Shown here piece by piece: positions 16,524 to 25,540 of a DNA stretch of 64,000 nt. This stretch comes from Pseudoalteromonas piscicida. GTDB taxonomy: Bacteria > Pseudomonadota > Gammaproteobacteria > Enterobacterales > Alteromonadaceae. A model generated the notes under the pieces. That model searched no databases and was not told where the DNA came from. It saw only the letters and a program-made list of their open reading frames with translations. The stretch lies in NCBI RefSeq assembly GCF_002744175.1, contig NZ_NKHF01000023.1:1-64000 (forward strand), read 5' to 3'. Both the position numbers and the translations under genes were made by a program. Position 1 is the first letter of the stretch, and each line of letters begins with the position of its first letter.

Positions 16524-17578
16524 TGCTAGCACTCGAGCAATCTTTAATTCCCGCAGAAGTTGCCAGAAAATGGATGTTGTTGGGACTGATTATTGGCTGC
16601 ATCCTCGTTAGTTTTATTGGCCTTAGTATCGGCGGAGTGAGCATTAGCTACAGTCGTCTGATGGATATTCTCTTTGCAGGCCAATCGAGTAACTTAGAAC
16701 ATGCGGTGATCTGGCAAATTAGATTACCAAGATTAGTGCTGGCAATTGTGGTTGGTGCTGGACTTGGTGCATGTGGAGCCGCAATGCAGGCGATCTTTAG
16801 AAACCCACTGGCAGATCCTGGGTTAATAGGAATTTCAAGTGGTGCCGCTCTTGGGGCAATTAGCACCATCGTATTAGGCTCTACATTACTGAGTGGATTT
16901 GCTGATTATTATGGAATTTATGCGGTGCCAATCGGCGCTTTTCTGGGCTGTCTTGGTGTATGCAGTTTAATCTACCGTTTATCCAGCCATGGCAACCGCT
17001 TCACGATTGTCAGTTTATTGTTAGGGGGTATCGCAGTCAACGCCATTGTCGGAGCGGTCATCGGAATACTGACGTTAGTCAGCTCAGATCAACAGTTACG
17101 AGACTTAACTTTTTGGAGTATGGGGTCACTGGCAGGCAATAGTTTCACGGTTATTATCCCTTCACTGGGTTTAATGCTGGCATGCTGCTTTGGTTTCAGC
17201 CGTCTAGCGCAACCGCTCAACCTCTATTTACTAGGCGAGCAACAAGCTAAACATCTCGGGGTCGATGTCGTAGGTTTAAAAAAGAAGATATTTGTTTATA
17301 CCGCATTATGCACCGGTGCAGCCGTTGCGCTGACTGGTATTATTGGTTTCGTTGGTTTTATTGTTCCCCATATAGTGCGCTTATTAATCGGTCCAGATCA
17401 CCGCTATTTGTTACCTGCTTCAATGTTAGGTGGGGCAATTTTACTGTGTTTGGCAGACTTACTCGCTCGCACACTTATTCTCCCATCAGAATTACCGATA
17501 GGTCTTATTACTAGTGCATTAGGTGGCCCTTTTTTCCTGATCATGCTGGTGAAAACGTACCGTATAAAGGAGCTTTAG
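16523..17578 (+). CDS. hmuU: Haemin ABC transporter permease HmuU (FecCD family)
   Basis: Inner-membrane channel of 351 residues with about ten helices, BtuC/FecCD family. Diagnostic pieces are LPRLVLAIVVGAGLGACGAA, FRNPLADPGLIGISSGA and GFVGFIVPHIVRLLIGPDHR, the last being the region contacting the ATPase. ATG 16523 overlaps the hmuT stop; a GTG one codon earlier is also possible. Confidence 0.93.
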   Translation: MLALEQSLIPAEVARKWMLLGLIIGCILVSFIGLSIGGVSISYSRLMDILFAGQSSNLEHAVIWQIRLPRLVLAIVVGAGLGACGAAMQAIFRNPLADPGLIGISSGAALGAISTIVLGSTLLSGFADYYGIYAVPIGAFLGCLGVCSLIYRLSSHGNRFTIVSLLLGGIAVNAIVGAVIGILTLVSSDQQLRDLTFWSMGSLAGNSFTVIIPSLGLMLACCFGFSRLAQPLNLYLLGEQQAKHLGVDVVGLKKKIFVYTALCTGAAVALTGIIGFVGFIVPHIVRLLIGPDHRYLLPASMLGGAILLCLADLLARTLILPSELPIGLITSALGGPFFLIMLVKTYRIKEL

Positions 17579-17579
17579 C

Positions 17580-18386
17580 ATGCTAGAAGCGAATAATATT
17601 AGTGTTCAAGTGGGCCGAAAGTTGCTACTTAACGAAATAAACTTTTCAATTAGCACTGGAGAATTTGCCGTTGTCCTTGGCCCCAACGGCGCTGGAAAGT
17701 CTACGCTTCTCAAAGCGCTGTGTGGAGATATTTCGCTAACACAGGGCGATGTCACCTATCATCAACAACGAGTGCAAGACTTAAACGCTCTAGACCTTTC
17801 CCATATCCGCGCTGTACTCACGCAGCAATATGATTGTGAATTCCCGTTTAGCGTGCAAGAGATAGTGGATATGTCGCACTATGTACATCAACATAATTGT
17901 ACGCCAGACTCGCTTCGCGCATATTCGCAGCAAGCGATGCGGACTTTATCGGTCGATCATTTGGCGGCGCGCTGCTTTACTCAGCTATCAGGAGGAGAAA
18001 AACAAAGGGTTCAGTTTGCACGGGTACTTTGCCAGCTGCTACCTACCTTAGATGCTAACAAGCCCTGTTACCTTATGATTGATGAGCCTACTGCAAGCTT
18101 GGATTTATATCATCAGTATCAGGTCATGAAGCTAGCTCAGCAGATAGCCAAACAGGGGGCGGGCGTAGTTGCGGTAGTTCATGATCTTGCCCTTGCCGCA
18201 AGTTTTGCCGATAAAGTATATCTACTGCAACAGGGCGAATTGGTTGCCACCGGATCCCCAGAGGAAGTACTTAGTCATACGCAGCTACATCGTACTTACG
18301 GAATTGAAGCTGAGATCACGCTTTCAGACACGTTTTTACCCATGCTTGGAGTAGCAAAGGCATTTGGACTTTCGGCAGAAAAATAA
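17580..18386 (+). CDS. hmuV: Haemin ABC transporter ATP-binding protein HmuV
   Basis: A 268-residue ATPase driving haem import. Walker A GPNGAGKS, signature LSGGEKQRVQFARVL, Walker B CYLMIDEPTASLD and switch His in VVHDLALA are all present. It starts one base after the hmuU stop, completing hmuTUV. A hairpin terminator follows. Confidence 0.93.
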   Translation: MLEANNISVQVGRKLLLNEINFSISTGEFAVVLGPNGAGKSTLLKALCGDISLTQGDVTYHQQRVQDLNALDLSHIRAVLTQQYDCEFPFSVQEIVDMSHYVHQHNCTPDSLRAYSQQAMRTLSVDHLAARCFTQLSGGEKQRVQFARVLCQLLPTLDANKPCYLMIDEPTASLDLYHQYQVMKLAQQIAKQGAGVVAVVHDLALAASFADKVYLLQQGELVATGSPEEVLSHTQLHRTYGIEAEITLSDTFLPMLGVAKAFGLSAEK

Positions 18387-18395
18387 CCAGCGCGA

Positions 18396-18428
18396 AAACA
18401 GGCTGGCATACACCAGCCTGTTTAATAA
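18396..18428. terminator. Terminator after hmuV
   Basis: AAACAGGCTGG (18396-18406) pairs perfectly with CCAGCCTGTTT (18413-18423), followed by AATAA on plus and preceded by TTTTCGCG on minus strand sense. It lies between hmuV and the convergent MFS gene and may serve both. Confidence 0.7.
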
Positions 18429-18476
18429 ACCGATTAACTCAGTTCATTGCTTTGAAGCCAAAACTAAGTAGTTTTC

Positions 18477-19613
18477 CTAAATTGATGCGCCTTTTACGGG
18501 GCGCAAACACAAAATAGCAAGACTAAACAAAGTAATAGCAAGCAGCGTCATCGCAGTCACACCAAGGCTATAAGCAAAGCCTGCGACGGCAGACCAGCTC
18601 GCTACGCCCATGTGCATCATGCTCATAGCCAGTGAGATGAGCACACCGCGATGTGCAGGCGAAAGCGCTGAAATATATGCCTGTAATGCCGGTGAACCAA
18701 CGCCGCCAGCCAATGCCCAAAGAGTCATCAAAAAGTACAAAGGTATGAGAGAGACACCTTGATACCAATAAATGCCACTACTAGCAATTAGACAAACTAC
18801 CAACGAAGCACGCATGACCTGTCGCCCACTTTCAAAGTGGGTTGCAAGCTTTGGCATCATCAGGTTTCCGACAACACTCACTAAGCCTAATAAGGCATAC
18901 AGTACACCAATAAACCACACTGACAGCGCTTGTGTATCTCTTAAGTGCTGACCAATCAAATTGAACAAGCCAATACCACCACCTAACCCAATAAACATGG
19001 TAAGTAGCGCACCAACAACACCTGGTATTTGCCACAGTTTGACTGGTATTTTGGTGCCTTCAACCACTTTGTCATTTGGGATGGCGCGATGGTTTACAGT
19101 CAGTAATAACGCAACAACCCAAGTGGCGATCCCCAGTGCAACAAAAGCGGCTCGCCACGACATTAAATGCGTTAAAAACGCGCCAAACGCAGGGCTTGAG
19201 ATCATGCCAAGAGTTAAACCAGCTTGCACCCAACCGATCCGTTTGAGCGCATCTCCACCAGAGGTCGCCGCGATGGCGAACGCAATAGGTAACATGCCAG
19301 CACTGGCAATACCTGTGATCACACGAGCAACTAAGCCCCATTCAAATGAAGTGACAAGCCCTGTCGCGATGGAAGCCCCACCAAAAACCACGATTGCAGG
19401 CAAGATGATAGCTCGGCGCCCCGCTTTATCTGAGAGCGCCCCAAATAAGGGAGCCACAATCGCTAGGGCTACGCTGTAAGTGGTAATAAACAGTGTAACT
19501 CGCTCAGGCTTTACACCTAATTCGAGTCCAATAGGCTCAAGAATAGGCCCAAGCATCAGCTCATCGGCCCCGACTAAAAACGCAATAAAGGCGAGTAATA
19601 AAGTCAATAACAT
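18477..19613 (-). CDS. MFS transporter
   Basis: Twelve-helix major facilitator of 378 residues, resembling arabinose-efflux or drug-efflux types. Visible signatures: ITTYSVALAIVAPLFGALSDKAGRRAIILP (motif A between helices 2 and 3) and a second, weaker half-copy after residue 190. The Asp-Glu in helix 1 (VGADELMLGPIL) is typical of this subgroup. The substrate is unknown. An AGGGG site precedes the ATG. It is preceded by a 400-base leader with two strong terminators, which suggests control by attenuation or a separate small RNA. Confidence 0.85.
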   Translation of the reverse strand: MLLTLLLAFIAFLVGADELMLGPILEPIGLELGVKPERVTLFITTYSVALAIVAPLFGALSDKAGRRAIILPAIVVFGGASIATGLVTSFEWGLVARVITGIASAGMLPIAFAIAATSGGDALKRIGWVQAGLTLGMISSPAFGAFLTHLMSWRAAFVALGIATWVVALLLTVNHRAIPNDKVVEGTKIPVKLWQIPGVVGALLTMFIGLGGGIGLFNLIGQHLRDTQALSVWFIGVLYALLGLVSVVGNLMMPKLATHFESGRQVMRASLVVCLIASSGIYWYQGVSLIPLYFLMTLWALAGGVGSPALQAYISALSPAHRGVLISLAMSMMHMGVASWSAVAGFAYSLGVTAMTLLAITLFSLAILCLRPVKGASI

Positions 19614-19763
19614 CTCTTTACCCCTTTTCTGCGCAGCAAACGCTTACCTTGCTAATAATGAGCAAAGCAAAAGAAGTAAAGCCAATATTAAGTTGGTCTT
19701 TGTTTAGGTTACTGCCTGACATTATCAGGCCTTTTAAAATCAAGTTCATTAAATTACATCCAT

Positions 19764-19802
19764 AAAAAACGGGAGTTCGGCTGTGATGCCGACCTCCCGT
19801 TT
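19764..19802 (-). terminator. Strong terminator between the structured RNA and the MFS gene
   Basis: Minus strand: AAACGGGAGGTCGGC pairs with GCCGAACTCCCGTTT around a six-base loop, with one internal mismatch, and TTT follows. It lies about 150 bases before the MFS start, so it would stop readthrough unless relieved. Confidence 0.75.
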
Positions 19803-19841
19803 CAAAAAATTTGAAAACTTGTGCCCCTGTATTTCAGGCAC

Positions 19842-20014
19842 AAAAAAGCCGGCGATGAAGTATCATCGCGGCTTCGTCTTTCCAATCATCAGATACACTA
19901 ACGCTGCCCACCTTTATTCAGGTAGTCGCCAATGTCTCTGATGAAGGTTTAGAAAGTAAGCTCCGAGCAACACTTCATCGTGTTAATGCGCGGAGCTAAG
20001 CCTTCTGACAAAAT
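19842..20014 (-). ncRNA. Putative structured RNA (small RNA or riboregulatory leader)
   Basis: Reading minus, a TATATA -10-like box near 20020-20026 is followed by a chain of hairpins. The first, AGCTCCG...CGGAGCT (about 19954-19996), has an inner ACAC...GTGT stem. The second, CATCAGA...TCTGATG (about 19887-19943), has an inner ACCT...AGGT stem. The last is an intrinsic terminator in which AAGCCGCGATGA pairs with TCATCGCCGGCTT, followed by six T. No open frame fits. I do not recognise the family. It may be a free small RNA, or a riboswitch-like leader of the MFS transporter downstream. Confidence 0.5.
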
Positions 20015-20131
20015 TCTTATATAGGATGTAAAACATCGTGGAAAGATCCAAATTAAAATCGCGCGCCAATTTATACGATGTCGATTAAGTAGTCAATAAT
20101 CCAAACCAAGATATATCAACACAACCACTTA

Positions 20132-20791
20132 CTATCTCCTGTCCCTAAGCGCAAAGCGGTAAACACCTGCAATCAGCAAACAGATGGTTATGGGCAACCA
20201 CAGCGCCTGAAAGTAAAACTTATTATAAAGCCAAGCGCCCAACACACCACCAGCCACAAACCCCGAGATGATCAACACAAACAGTTTTGCTTTTCTGGTA
20301 TCCAAAGGCTCGCCTCTAAACAAAGCCCCAATCATTAGTCCCAAGTCGGTAACAATTCCAGTTACATGGGTTGTCCTCACGACAGCCCCACTATAGGTAG
20401 TAGCCAATGCGTTTTGTAGTCCACAAGCTGCGGAAGCAAAAAAGTGGCCGTAAAATGAGCCTTGTATCAGTAATACGAGAGATACAGTAAGCAAAATAGC
20501 TTCAAGTATCAGCGCGGTATCGTAATGCTTGCCAAGGGTTAATGTGGTGCCATGCAGCAAAAAGCCAGCAAGTGCAGAGCCAAGCAAGAACGCAATTAAC
20601 ACACCAAATAAGTGCAGGGTTTCTTTGAGGTTGCCACCTAAAAAGCTGGTTCCAAACATAGTCGCAGTGCCGGATAAATGAGAAACAGATTGGTGCTCGA
20701 AGCTAAGTAGGCCAATTGCATTCACAAACCCTGCGACGAGCGCCAATATAAAGGCGCCGACCTCAACCCATTTTGGTAACTTTGAGATCAT
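20132..20791 (-). CDS. YoaK/DUF1275 family membrane protein
   Basis: A 219-residue protein with six hydrophobic segments. Features of DUF1275 are the N-terminal GFVNAIGLLSFEHQSVSHLSGT, the central FFASAACGLQNALATTYSGAVVRTTHVTG and GALFRGE. The family function is unknown. Its start overlaps the VOC gene stop by four bases (ATGA), so it is the last gene of a three-gene operon. Confidence 0.88.
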   Translation of the reverse strand: MISKLPKWVEVGAFILALVAGFVNAIGLLSFEHQSVSHLSGTATMFGTSFLGGNLKETLHLFGVLIAFLLGSALAGFLLHGTTLTLGKHYDTALILEAILLTVSLVLLIQGSFYGHFFASAACGLQNALATTYSGAVVRTTHVTGIVTDLGLMIGALFRGEPLDTRKAKLFVLIISGFVAGGVLGAWLYNKFYFQALWLPITICLLIAGVYRFALRDRR

Positions 20792-21204
20792 CTCTTTGCC
20801 AAGGGATGATCTGGGTTTAGTTGCAGTAAGTCCCAGCGGTTGCCATAGAGATCTTCAAATACAGCAACCGTGCCATAATCTTGCTCTTGCGGCTCGCGGA
20901 CAAACTGAATGCCAATAGACTTCATACGCTCATAATCACGCCAGAAGTCAGCGGTATTTAAAAATAAAAATACCCGCCCCCCAGCTTGATCACCAATAAA
21001 CTTCTGCTGCTCTGGTGTAGAAGCTCTGGCAAGTAGTAACGCCGTACCATGTGAATTAGGCGGTGCCACCACCACCCAGCGTTTATCTTGCTCGGGTTGA
21101 TAGGTATCCTCGATTAGATCAAAACCTAGTTTATTGACGTAGAAGTCGATGGCTTCATCGTAGTCTTTAACGACGAGCGCAATATTGACGATATTTTGTT
21201 TCAT
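20788..21204 (-). CDS. VOC family (glyoxalase/bleomycin-resistance-like) protein
   Basis: A 138-residue metalloprotein fold with two beta-alpha-beta-beta-beta modules. Motifs: NIALVVKDYDEAIDFYVNKLGFDLIED and a C-terminal VAVFEDLYGNRWDLLQL, the second holding the usual metal-ligand Glu/Asp-rich strand. Substrate is unknown. It overlaps the genes on both sides by four bases. Confidence 0.88.
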   Translation of the reverse strand: MKQNIVNIALVVKDYDEAIDFYVNKLGFDLIEDTYQPEQDKRWVVVAPPNSHGTALLLARASTPEQQKFIGDQAGGRVFLFLNTADFWRDYERMKSIGIQFVREPQEQDYGTVAVFEDLYGNRWDLLQLNPDHPLAKR

Positions 21205-21641
21205 GATGACGACAATCCATAGCCTCTTGCAATGAGCGTAGCAAGTAGCGGTAAAACTAAAAGCAACAGCATTTCTACTCTTTTAATAACGATAATACGC
21301 TGGGGCACAGACAAATTAGCTGCGGTTGTATTACGGTGCTTCAGTAAAAACACAGTAGGTATGATAGACAATAAACCCACTAACAAAAACAGTCCAACTT
21401 TGGCATGGAAAATCGGATTTTTAGTATAAAATTCACTGGGTTTACCAACTACAAGCCACAACGTTAACCCCGCGCCAAGTGTTACAAGCGCACTGACACC
21501 ATACAAGCCATCGATTACTGCTAATCGCTTAATCCCCTGATTACTCATTGATTTGGAGAGTAGCACGTTTTCAATCGCGAGCGTCGATGCCAAAAATAAA
21601 ATACCGATAAAATGAATATACCTAACGACTATCTCTTCCAT
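21201..21641 (-). CDS. DUF2214 family membrane protein
   Basis: A 146-residue four-helix membrane protein with RYIHFIGILFLASTLAIENVLLS at the N-terminus and a GLYGVSALVTLGAGLTLWLVVGKPSEFYTKNPIFHAKVGLF-type core; the F-Y-x-x-N-P-x-F-H-x-K motif marks DUF2214. Function unknown. First gene of the DUF2214-VOC-YoaK operon; the NUDIX gene lies 20 bases upstream and could also belong. Confidence 0.85.
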   Translation of the reverse strand: MEEIVVRYIHFIGILFLASTLAIENVLLSKSMSNQGIKRLAVIDGLYGVSALVTLGAGLTLWLVVGKPSEFYTKNPIFHAKVGLFLLVGLLSIIPTVFLLKHRNTTAANLSVPQRIIVIKRVEMLLLLVLPLLATLIARGYGLSSS

Positions 21642-21661
21642 GCTGTGTCCCTATTGCTATT

Positions 21662-22075
21662 TTAGTTTTGATAAAATGTGCTGTTTTCTTCTAAAAAGTT
21701 CACCAAAGGCAAAAACAGAGGCTGCGGCAATTCATCCTGCGAAAACCACTGCCATTGTTTGCATTTATTTGGCTCTTTAACTTGTGCATCATGATTATCG
21801 CACGTTGGCATGACAAACAAAGTGACATAATGTTTCTGTTCATCGGCAAAATAATCATTAGTAAAACCAAGCTTTTCAACGTTTACAACATGAAGTCCTG
21901 TTTCTTCACGCACTTCTCTTATTGCGCATGCTTCAATCTCTTCTCCATACTCTAAATGGCCACCTGGGGTTGCCCAAGTATGTGCGCCATGAGCGCCAAT
22001 GCGTTCGCCAAGTAGAATTTTATTTTGGTGCATTATGACCACGCCAACCCCGACGCGTACGACTTGCTCCATCAC
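21662..22075 (-). CDS. NUDIX hydrolase
   Basis: A 137-residue NUDIX protein, with the complete box G-x5-E-x7-R-E-x2-E-E-x-G in GGHLEYGEEIEACAIREVRE followed by ETGL. The N-terminal VGVGVVIMHQNKILLGERIGAHGAHTWATPGGHLE resembles MutT-like nucleotide pyrophosphohydrolases. Substrate not determinable. It is probably the promoter-proximal gene of the minus-strand cluster that continues with DUF2214, VOC and YoaK. Confidence 0.88.
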   Translation of the reverse strand: MMEQVVRVGVGVVIMHQNKILLGERIGAHGAHTWATPGGHLEYGEEIEACAIREVREETGLHVVNVEKLGFTNDYFADEQKHYVTLFVMPTCDNHDAQVKEPNKCKQWQWFSQDELPQPLFLPLVNFLEENSTFYQN

Positions 22076-22301
22076 TTTTCCTTACCATTACTTATTGACT
22101 ACTAGGTAATCATAACTTAAAGAATCAATGTAGTTCAGCTTACAAAGTTACAACTCCCGGCTAAAACAATTTAGTTACATAAAAACCACAAAACTCAAAA
22201 GTTTGACATCATTACAAAAACATGAAAATTTGGTTCGACCCAATTGGATAAGATGGGTAAATAAATTTTATAATAACATACTGATAACTAAGGAATAAGT
22301 A

Positions 22302-22484
22302 ATGAAATTAAAAATAAAAAAGTCAAGTTTGAAATCGCTTTCATCTCAGTCGCTTCAGCTTAACCTTGCTCAAACACCAAATATCGCGGGAGGGAAGCAA
22401 GAGTACCAAGATCGTCCTCAAGCTGTCGGAACACGTGTAGATTGCGTATCTGTTGCGGTTCACCTTCCTTGTGTGATTATGTAA
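22302..22484 (+). CDS. Orphan RiPP precursor-like peptide with a double-Gly leader
   Basis: A 60-residue peptide with a Lys/Leu-rich leader (MKLKIKKSSLKSLSSQSLQL, then NLAQTPNIAGG) and a core that begins after GG at about residue 33 and contains two Cys (CVSVAVHLPC) near the end. The leader resembles the M-K-L-K/L-x-K-K-x-L-K-x-L-S...T-P-x-I-A-G-G leaders of natural-product precursors in Pseudoalteromonas and Bacteroidetes, which are removed by peptidase-containing ABC exporters. An AAGGAATAA site precedes the ATG and terminator hairpins follow. No modification enzyme or exporter is in the window, so it would depend on genes elsewhere. Confidence 0.65.
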   Translation: MKLKIKKSSLKSLSSQSLQLNLAQTPNIAGGKQEYQDRPQAVGTRVDCVSVAVHLPCVIM

Positions 22485-22552
22485 AGTACGATTTTTGTAC
22501 TTTTTGTATAGAGACTGACAAGGCCACTTCCGTGGCCTATCTATAATCTTTT
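22484..22552 (+). terminator. Two hairpins after the RiPP-like gene
   Basis: AAAGTAC...GTACTTT (22484-22504) followed by a T-run begins right at the stop codon; AGGCCAC-TTCC-GTGGCCT follows at about 22520-22537, with ATCTATAATCTTTTTT after it. Both fit intrinsic terminators, making this a short monocistronic unit. Confidence 0.7.
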
Positions 22553-22600
22553 TTGAAATCTGCGGTGTAACCCGAGTAGCTTGCTTAGGGACGACTAAAG

Positions 22601-23593
22601 CTATGCTAAGCTCGCTAATATCTCAAGCGCATGTTTTCTATCGTTTAACTCGTATAAGTCATTGGTAAAAATAAACTCATCGACCGCTAACTCACGTTTA
22701 ATCATGCTGAGTTTATGATTGACCGTTGCAGGGCCTCCAACCACAGATAGGCCTAAAAAGCTTTCGACTTGCATTTGTTCTTGGGCACTCCATAGACCCT
22801 CCATCGAGTCAACAGGTGGTTTTAGCCACAACGCCTGACCTCGCATCAATGCAAGGATACGCTGTTTTGACGTGGTAGCTAAATACTGCGCTTGCTCGTC
22901 GGTATCGGCTGCAACTACGGGTAAACCAAGCATCACATAAGGTTTATCTAATACCTCTGATGGTTGAAAATCGCGACGGTAGAGTGCGATCGCATCATGC
23001 ACAAATCGTGGCGCAAAATGACCAGCAAATGCATAAGGTAAACCTCGCTTTGCGGCAAGCTGAGCACTATACAGACTCGAACCAAGCAACCAAATCGGTA
23101 CCTTGGTATTTTCGCCCGGAATAGCACGCACCGAGGAGTTACCATCATAAGGACCGAGCAAGGCTTGTAATTCAGCAACTTCGTCGTCAAATTGCTCTGC
23201 CCGTTTCTCGTCGCGACGCAGTGCTCGGCTGGTAATAGGATCGCTGCCTGGCGCGCGCCCTAACCCCAAATCAATGCGCCCGGGATAGAGGCTTTCTAAC
23301 GTGCCAAACTGCTCTGCGACAACTAACGGTGGATAGTTTGGCAGCATCACACCACCCGCCCCCACCCGAATATGTCGGGTGTGCCCGGCTATATGCCCTA
23401 TCAATACAGAGGTTGCTGCACAGACAATTCCACGCATATTATGATGCTCAGCCATCCAAAAACGCTTAAAGCCAAGTTCATCCGCTTTTTGCGCATAAGC
23501 CACATTGTTTGCGAGGGTTTGTGAAACGGTATCTTGCTCTTTCATCGGGCTTAATTCGAGCAGAGAAAATGGCGTGTTAGCGAGTGAAGTCAT
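22601..23593 (-). CDS. Luciferase-like (LLM class) flavin-dependent monooxygenase
   Basis: A 330-residue TIM-barrel flavin enzyme of the bacterial luciferase-like superfamily, in the single-subunit YhbW-like group. Marks: the N-terminal LSPMKEQDTVSQTLANNVAYAQKADELGFKRFWMAEHH type region, VGAGGVMLPNYPPLVVAEQFGTLESLYPGRIDLGLGRAPG with the flavin-phosphate loop, and a C-terminal VVGGPATVNHKL. It would use reduced FMN and oxygen; the substrate is unknown. Monocistronic by spacing. Confidence 0.88.
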   Translation of the reverse strand: MTSLANTPFSLLELSPMKEQDTVSQTLANNVAYAQKADELGFKRFWMAEHHNMRGIVCAATSVLIGHIAGHTRHIRVGAGGVMLPNYPPLVVAEQFGTLESLYPGRIDLGLGRAPGSDPITSRALRRDEKRAEQFDDEVAELQALLGPYDGNSSVRAIPGENTKVPIWLLGSSLYSAQLAAKRGLPYAFAGHFAPRFVHDAIALYRRDFQPSEVLDKPYVMLGLPVVAADTDEQAQYLATTSKQRILALMRGQALWLKPPVDSMEGLWSAQEQMQVESFLGLSVVGGPATVNHKLSMIKRELAVDEFIFTNDLYELNDRKHALEILASLA

Positions 23594-23819
23594 AACAATC
23601 CTTAACGGTTTGAATTAAACCTTAGAATAAGGATTGCGGCGCCCATTTCAATCGGAGATCTCGCACCACATTGTTGCCGATTTTCGACTCTGGGCATGGT
23701 GGTGATAACAAGCCAGCTTAACCTGTGACTTTATAACTCTGTAATAAACCTGAACTTGGCATAATAAGGCTTTTAGATCCTGTTCACTTTAATCGGCCAA
23801 CCATTTGTACATAACATAG

Positions 23820-24269
23820 CTATCTACCAAGCCGAGGATGCTTGTAAGCCTTGGGAATAGTGCCCACAATCGTAAAACCAAGCTTTTGCCATAGTTTAAT
23901 CGCCAGTTCATTGGTCGAAACCACGCTATTAAATTGCATGGCTTTGAATCCTAATGTGAGTGCTTGCTGTTGAGAATGTTCACACATAAGCCGCGCAATT
24001 CCCTTACCACGTGCCAAACTCGACACCATGTAACCACAGTTACATATGTGGCTACTCGGACCCATCGCATTTTGTCGCAAATAATAGGTGCCAAGTACTT
24101 GCCCACTTTCAACATAGGCAAAAGCCTTAAGTGGCGTTTCACACCAAAGTAAAAATGCCTGCTCTATACTCATGTTTGCGTCAAATGCATACGTTTCTTG
24201 CGCTTGGATCACTTCTGAAAATGTTGGCCAAAACGACTCAAAATCATCCCGAGTTATTTCTCTTATCAT
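23820..24269 (-). CDS. GNAT family N-acetyltransferase
   Basis: A 149-residue acetyl-CoA-dependent transferase. The acetyl-CoA loop reads VSSLARGKGIARLMCEHS (Q/R-x-x-G-x-G/A type: ARGKGIAR), preceded by GTYYLRQNAMGPSSHICNCGY and followed by NELAIKLWQKLGFTIVG, the usual motif B. The YKHPRLG ending is frequent in a subgroup of uncharacterised acetyltransferases. Acceptor unknown. Confidence 0.88.
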   Translation of the reverse strand: MIREITRDDFESFWPTFSEVIQAQETYAFDANMSIEQAFLLWCETPLKAFAYVESGQVLGTYYLRQNAMGPSSHICNCGYMVSSLARGKGIARLMCEHSQQQALTLGFKAMQFNSVVSTNELAIKLWQKLGFTIVGTIPKAYKHPRLGR

Positions 24270-24409
24270 ATTGTGCCCTCAGATTTTCTCGTCTTGTTAA
24301 GTTCTGAAAACCAAACAAAGAGTAGCATTGAATTATACCTCATCGAAAAATATTGCAAAAATGCAGCGAAGTTTGGCTTTGCCTACTTTTATTATTATTT
24401 TTTGAATAT

Positions 24410-25090
24410 TTAATCGACTCGCACCACCACAGTCTTACCTATGTAATCGTGAAGCGCTCGAGACTTGTGATTTGATAATACGCTGACAAGTTCCGCTAAG
24501 AACCAAAACAACAGTACCGCCTCAATGCCTGATAAAAGATACAACACGATAGTTGGAACAGTATCGTTTATAAATAATTCGATACTCAAAACCATAAAGA
24601 GTGCCCACAGCAACATATAAAGCACCAGACCAACGGACTCGCGACGAAGCGACTGCTTAATATTGATCTTTTGTTCTGTATCATGGTCAACCACCTTGAT
24701 TCTGGTAACCACCTTACCAAACGTTTGCCCATAACGCCCGTGCATAAATAGGTTATAAAGCGACATTTGAATCCAAGCAAGCGTCGAGAGTAACAAGTTA
24801 CCGCCGTGATAATTAAAACCAAAAATTAAACTCTCAATAGAAAAGACAGCAGAAAGAATGAGCGCATCAATAAATATTGCTCCAACTCTTCGCCAAAATG
24901 TCGCATATTTACACGGTTCGATATGCACTTCAGTGCTTGTCTCACTTTGTCTGTCGTAACTATTAAACTTGTTGTTAAGTAGCGTTACCACCGTTTCGTA
25001 ACGCTCAGGGTACCTGTCCCTATCGATATGTTTTTTTGCTTCTAGTAGTTCTTCGTATGAATATTCTGAAAATGGGGGCACTTCAAACAC
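24410..25090 (-). CDS. RDD family membrane protein
   Basis: A 226-residue protein with a soluble N-terminus of about 70 residues and an RDD domain: FWRRVGAIFIDALILSAVFS (Arg and Asp of the name), then a helix, GRYGQTFGKVVTRIKVVDHD, and a C-terminal SNHKSRALHDYIGKTVVV. The Arg-Asp-Asp positions are visible. RDD proteins are mostly of unknown function; some are ion exchangers. A MITE-like copy begins 18 bases upstream of its start, so that element may supply or replace its promoter region. Confidence 0.85.
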   Translation of the reverse strand: MFEVPPFSEYSYEELLEAKKHIDRDRYPERYETVVTLLNNKFNSYDRQSETSTEVHIEPCKYATFWRRVGAIFIDALILSAVFSIESLIFGFNYHGGNLLLSTLAWIQMSLYNLFMHGRYGQTFGKVVTRIKVVDHDTEQKINIKQSLRRESVGLVLYMLLWALFMVLSIELFINDTVPTIVLYLLSGIEAVLLFWFLAELVSVLSNHKSRALHDYIGKTVVVRVD

Positions 25091-25108
25091 TTTTTATTTT
25101 TCCTAAAT

Positions 25109-25333
25109 AACCTGAGGTTTGGATAAGGAGTGAGCTAACTCATTGTTTTTAAAATTACACTAAATTATTTCCTTATCTAGCCAAAGCATTTTGGGGTAAC
25201 ACCGCTTCCGCGTCCTACTCTCGCTAAAGTATCTACATCCTGTAGGCAAGGCGAATTTACGCAACAATAATTGGAAGTGAATTCAACGCAGTTAGCGCAA
25301 AAGCTGGTTGCTAGACAGGCATTAAGTATCCGA
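25109..25333 (+). mobile_element. MITE-like element, copy 2 (right end eroded)
   Basis: It begins AACCTGAGGTTTGGATAAGG and runs parallel to copy 1 for about 225 bases, sharing GTAGGCAAGGCGAATTTACG and AACGCAGTTAGCGC. The right terminus stops at TATCCGAA and lacks the final CTCAGGTT. It lies directly upstream of the RDD gene. Confidence 0.8.
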
Positions 25334-25540
25334 ATAAATAGTGTTAATGCCGCAAACAAAAATGCAGACTAAACAAAGCTTGTAAAACGTGCCTACAGCC
25401 TTTACCTAGCTGTGGCCAGTCGTTTAAATTCGAGTTATTTATACCAAATAACGGTACAAACTTAAAGTGTATAGGGTAAAAACTAGCAACTAAGCGCCAT
25501 TTGCGCATTTACTATATTGTAGAAGGATGACACTGCGCAG

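Noticed and set aside
18961-19479. Long plus-strand open frame inside the MFS gene.
   Set aside because: Codon-bias shadow of the minus-strand gene; composition is rich in Ala/Pro/Thr with no homology or ribosome-binding site.
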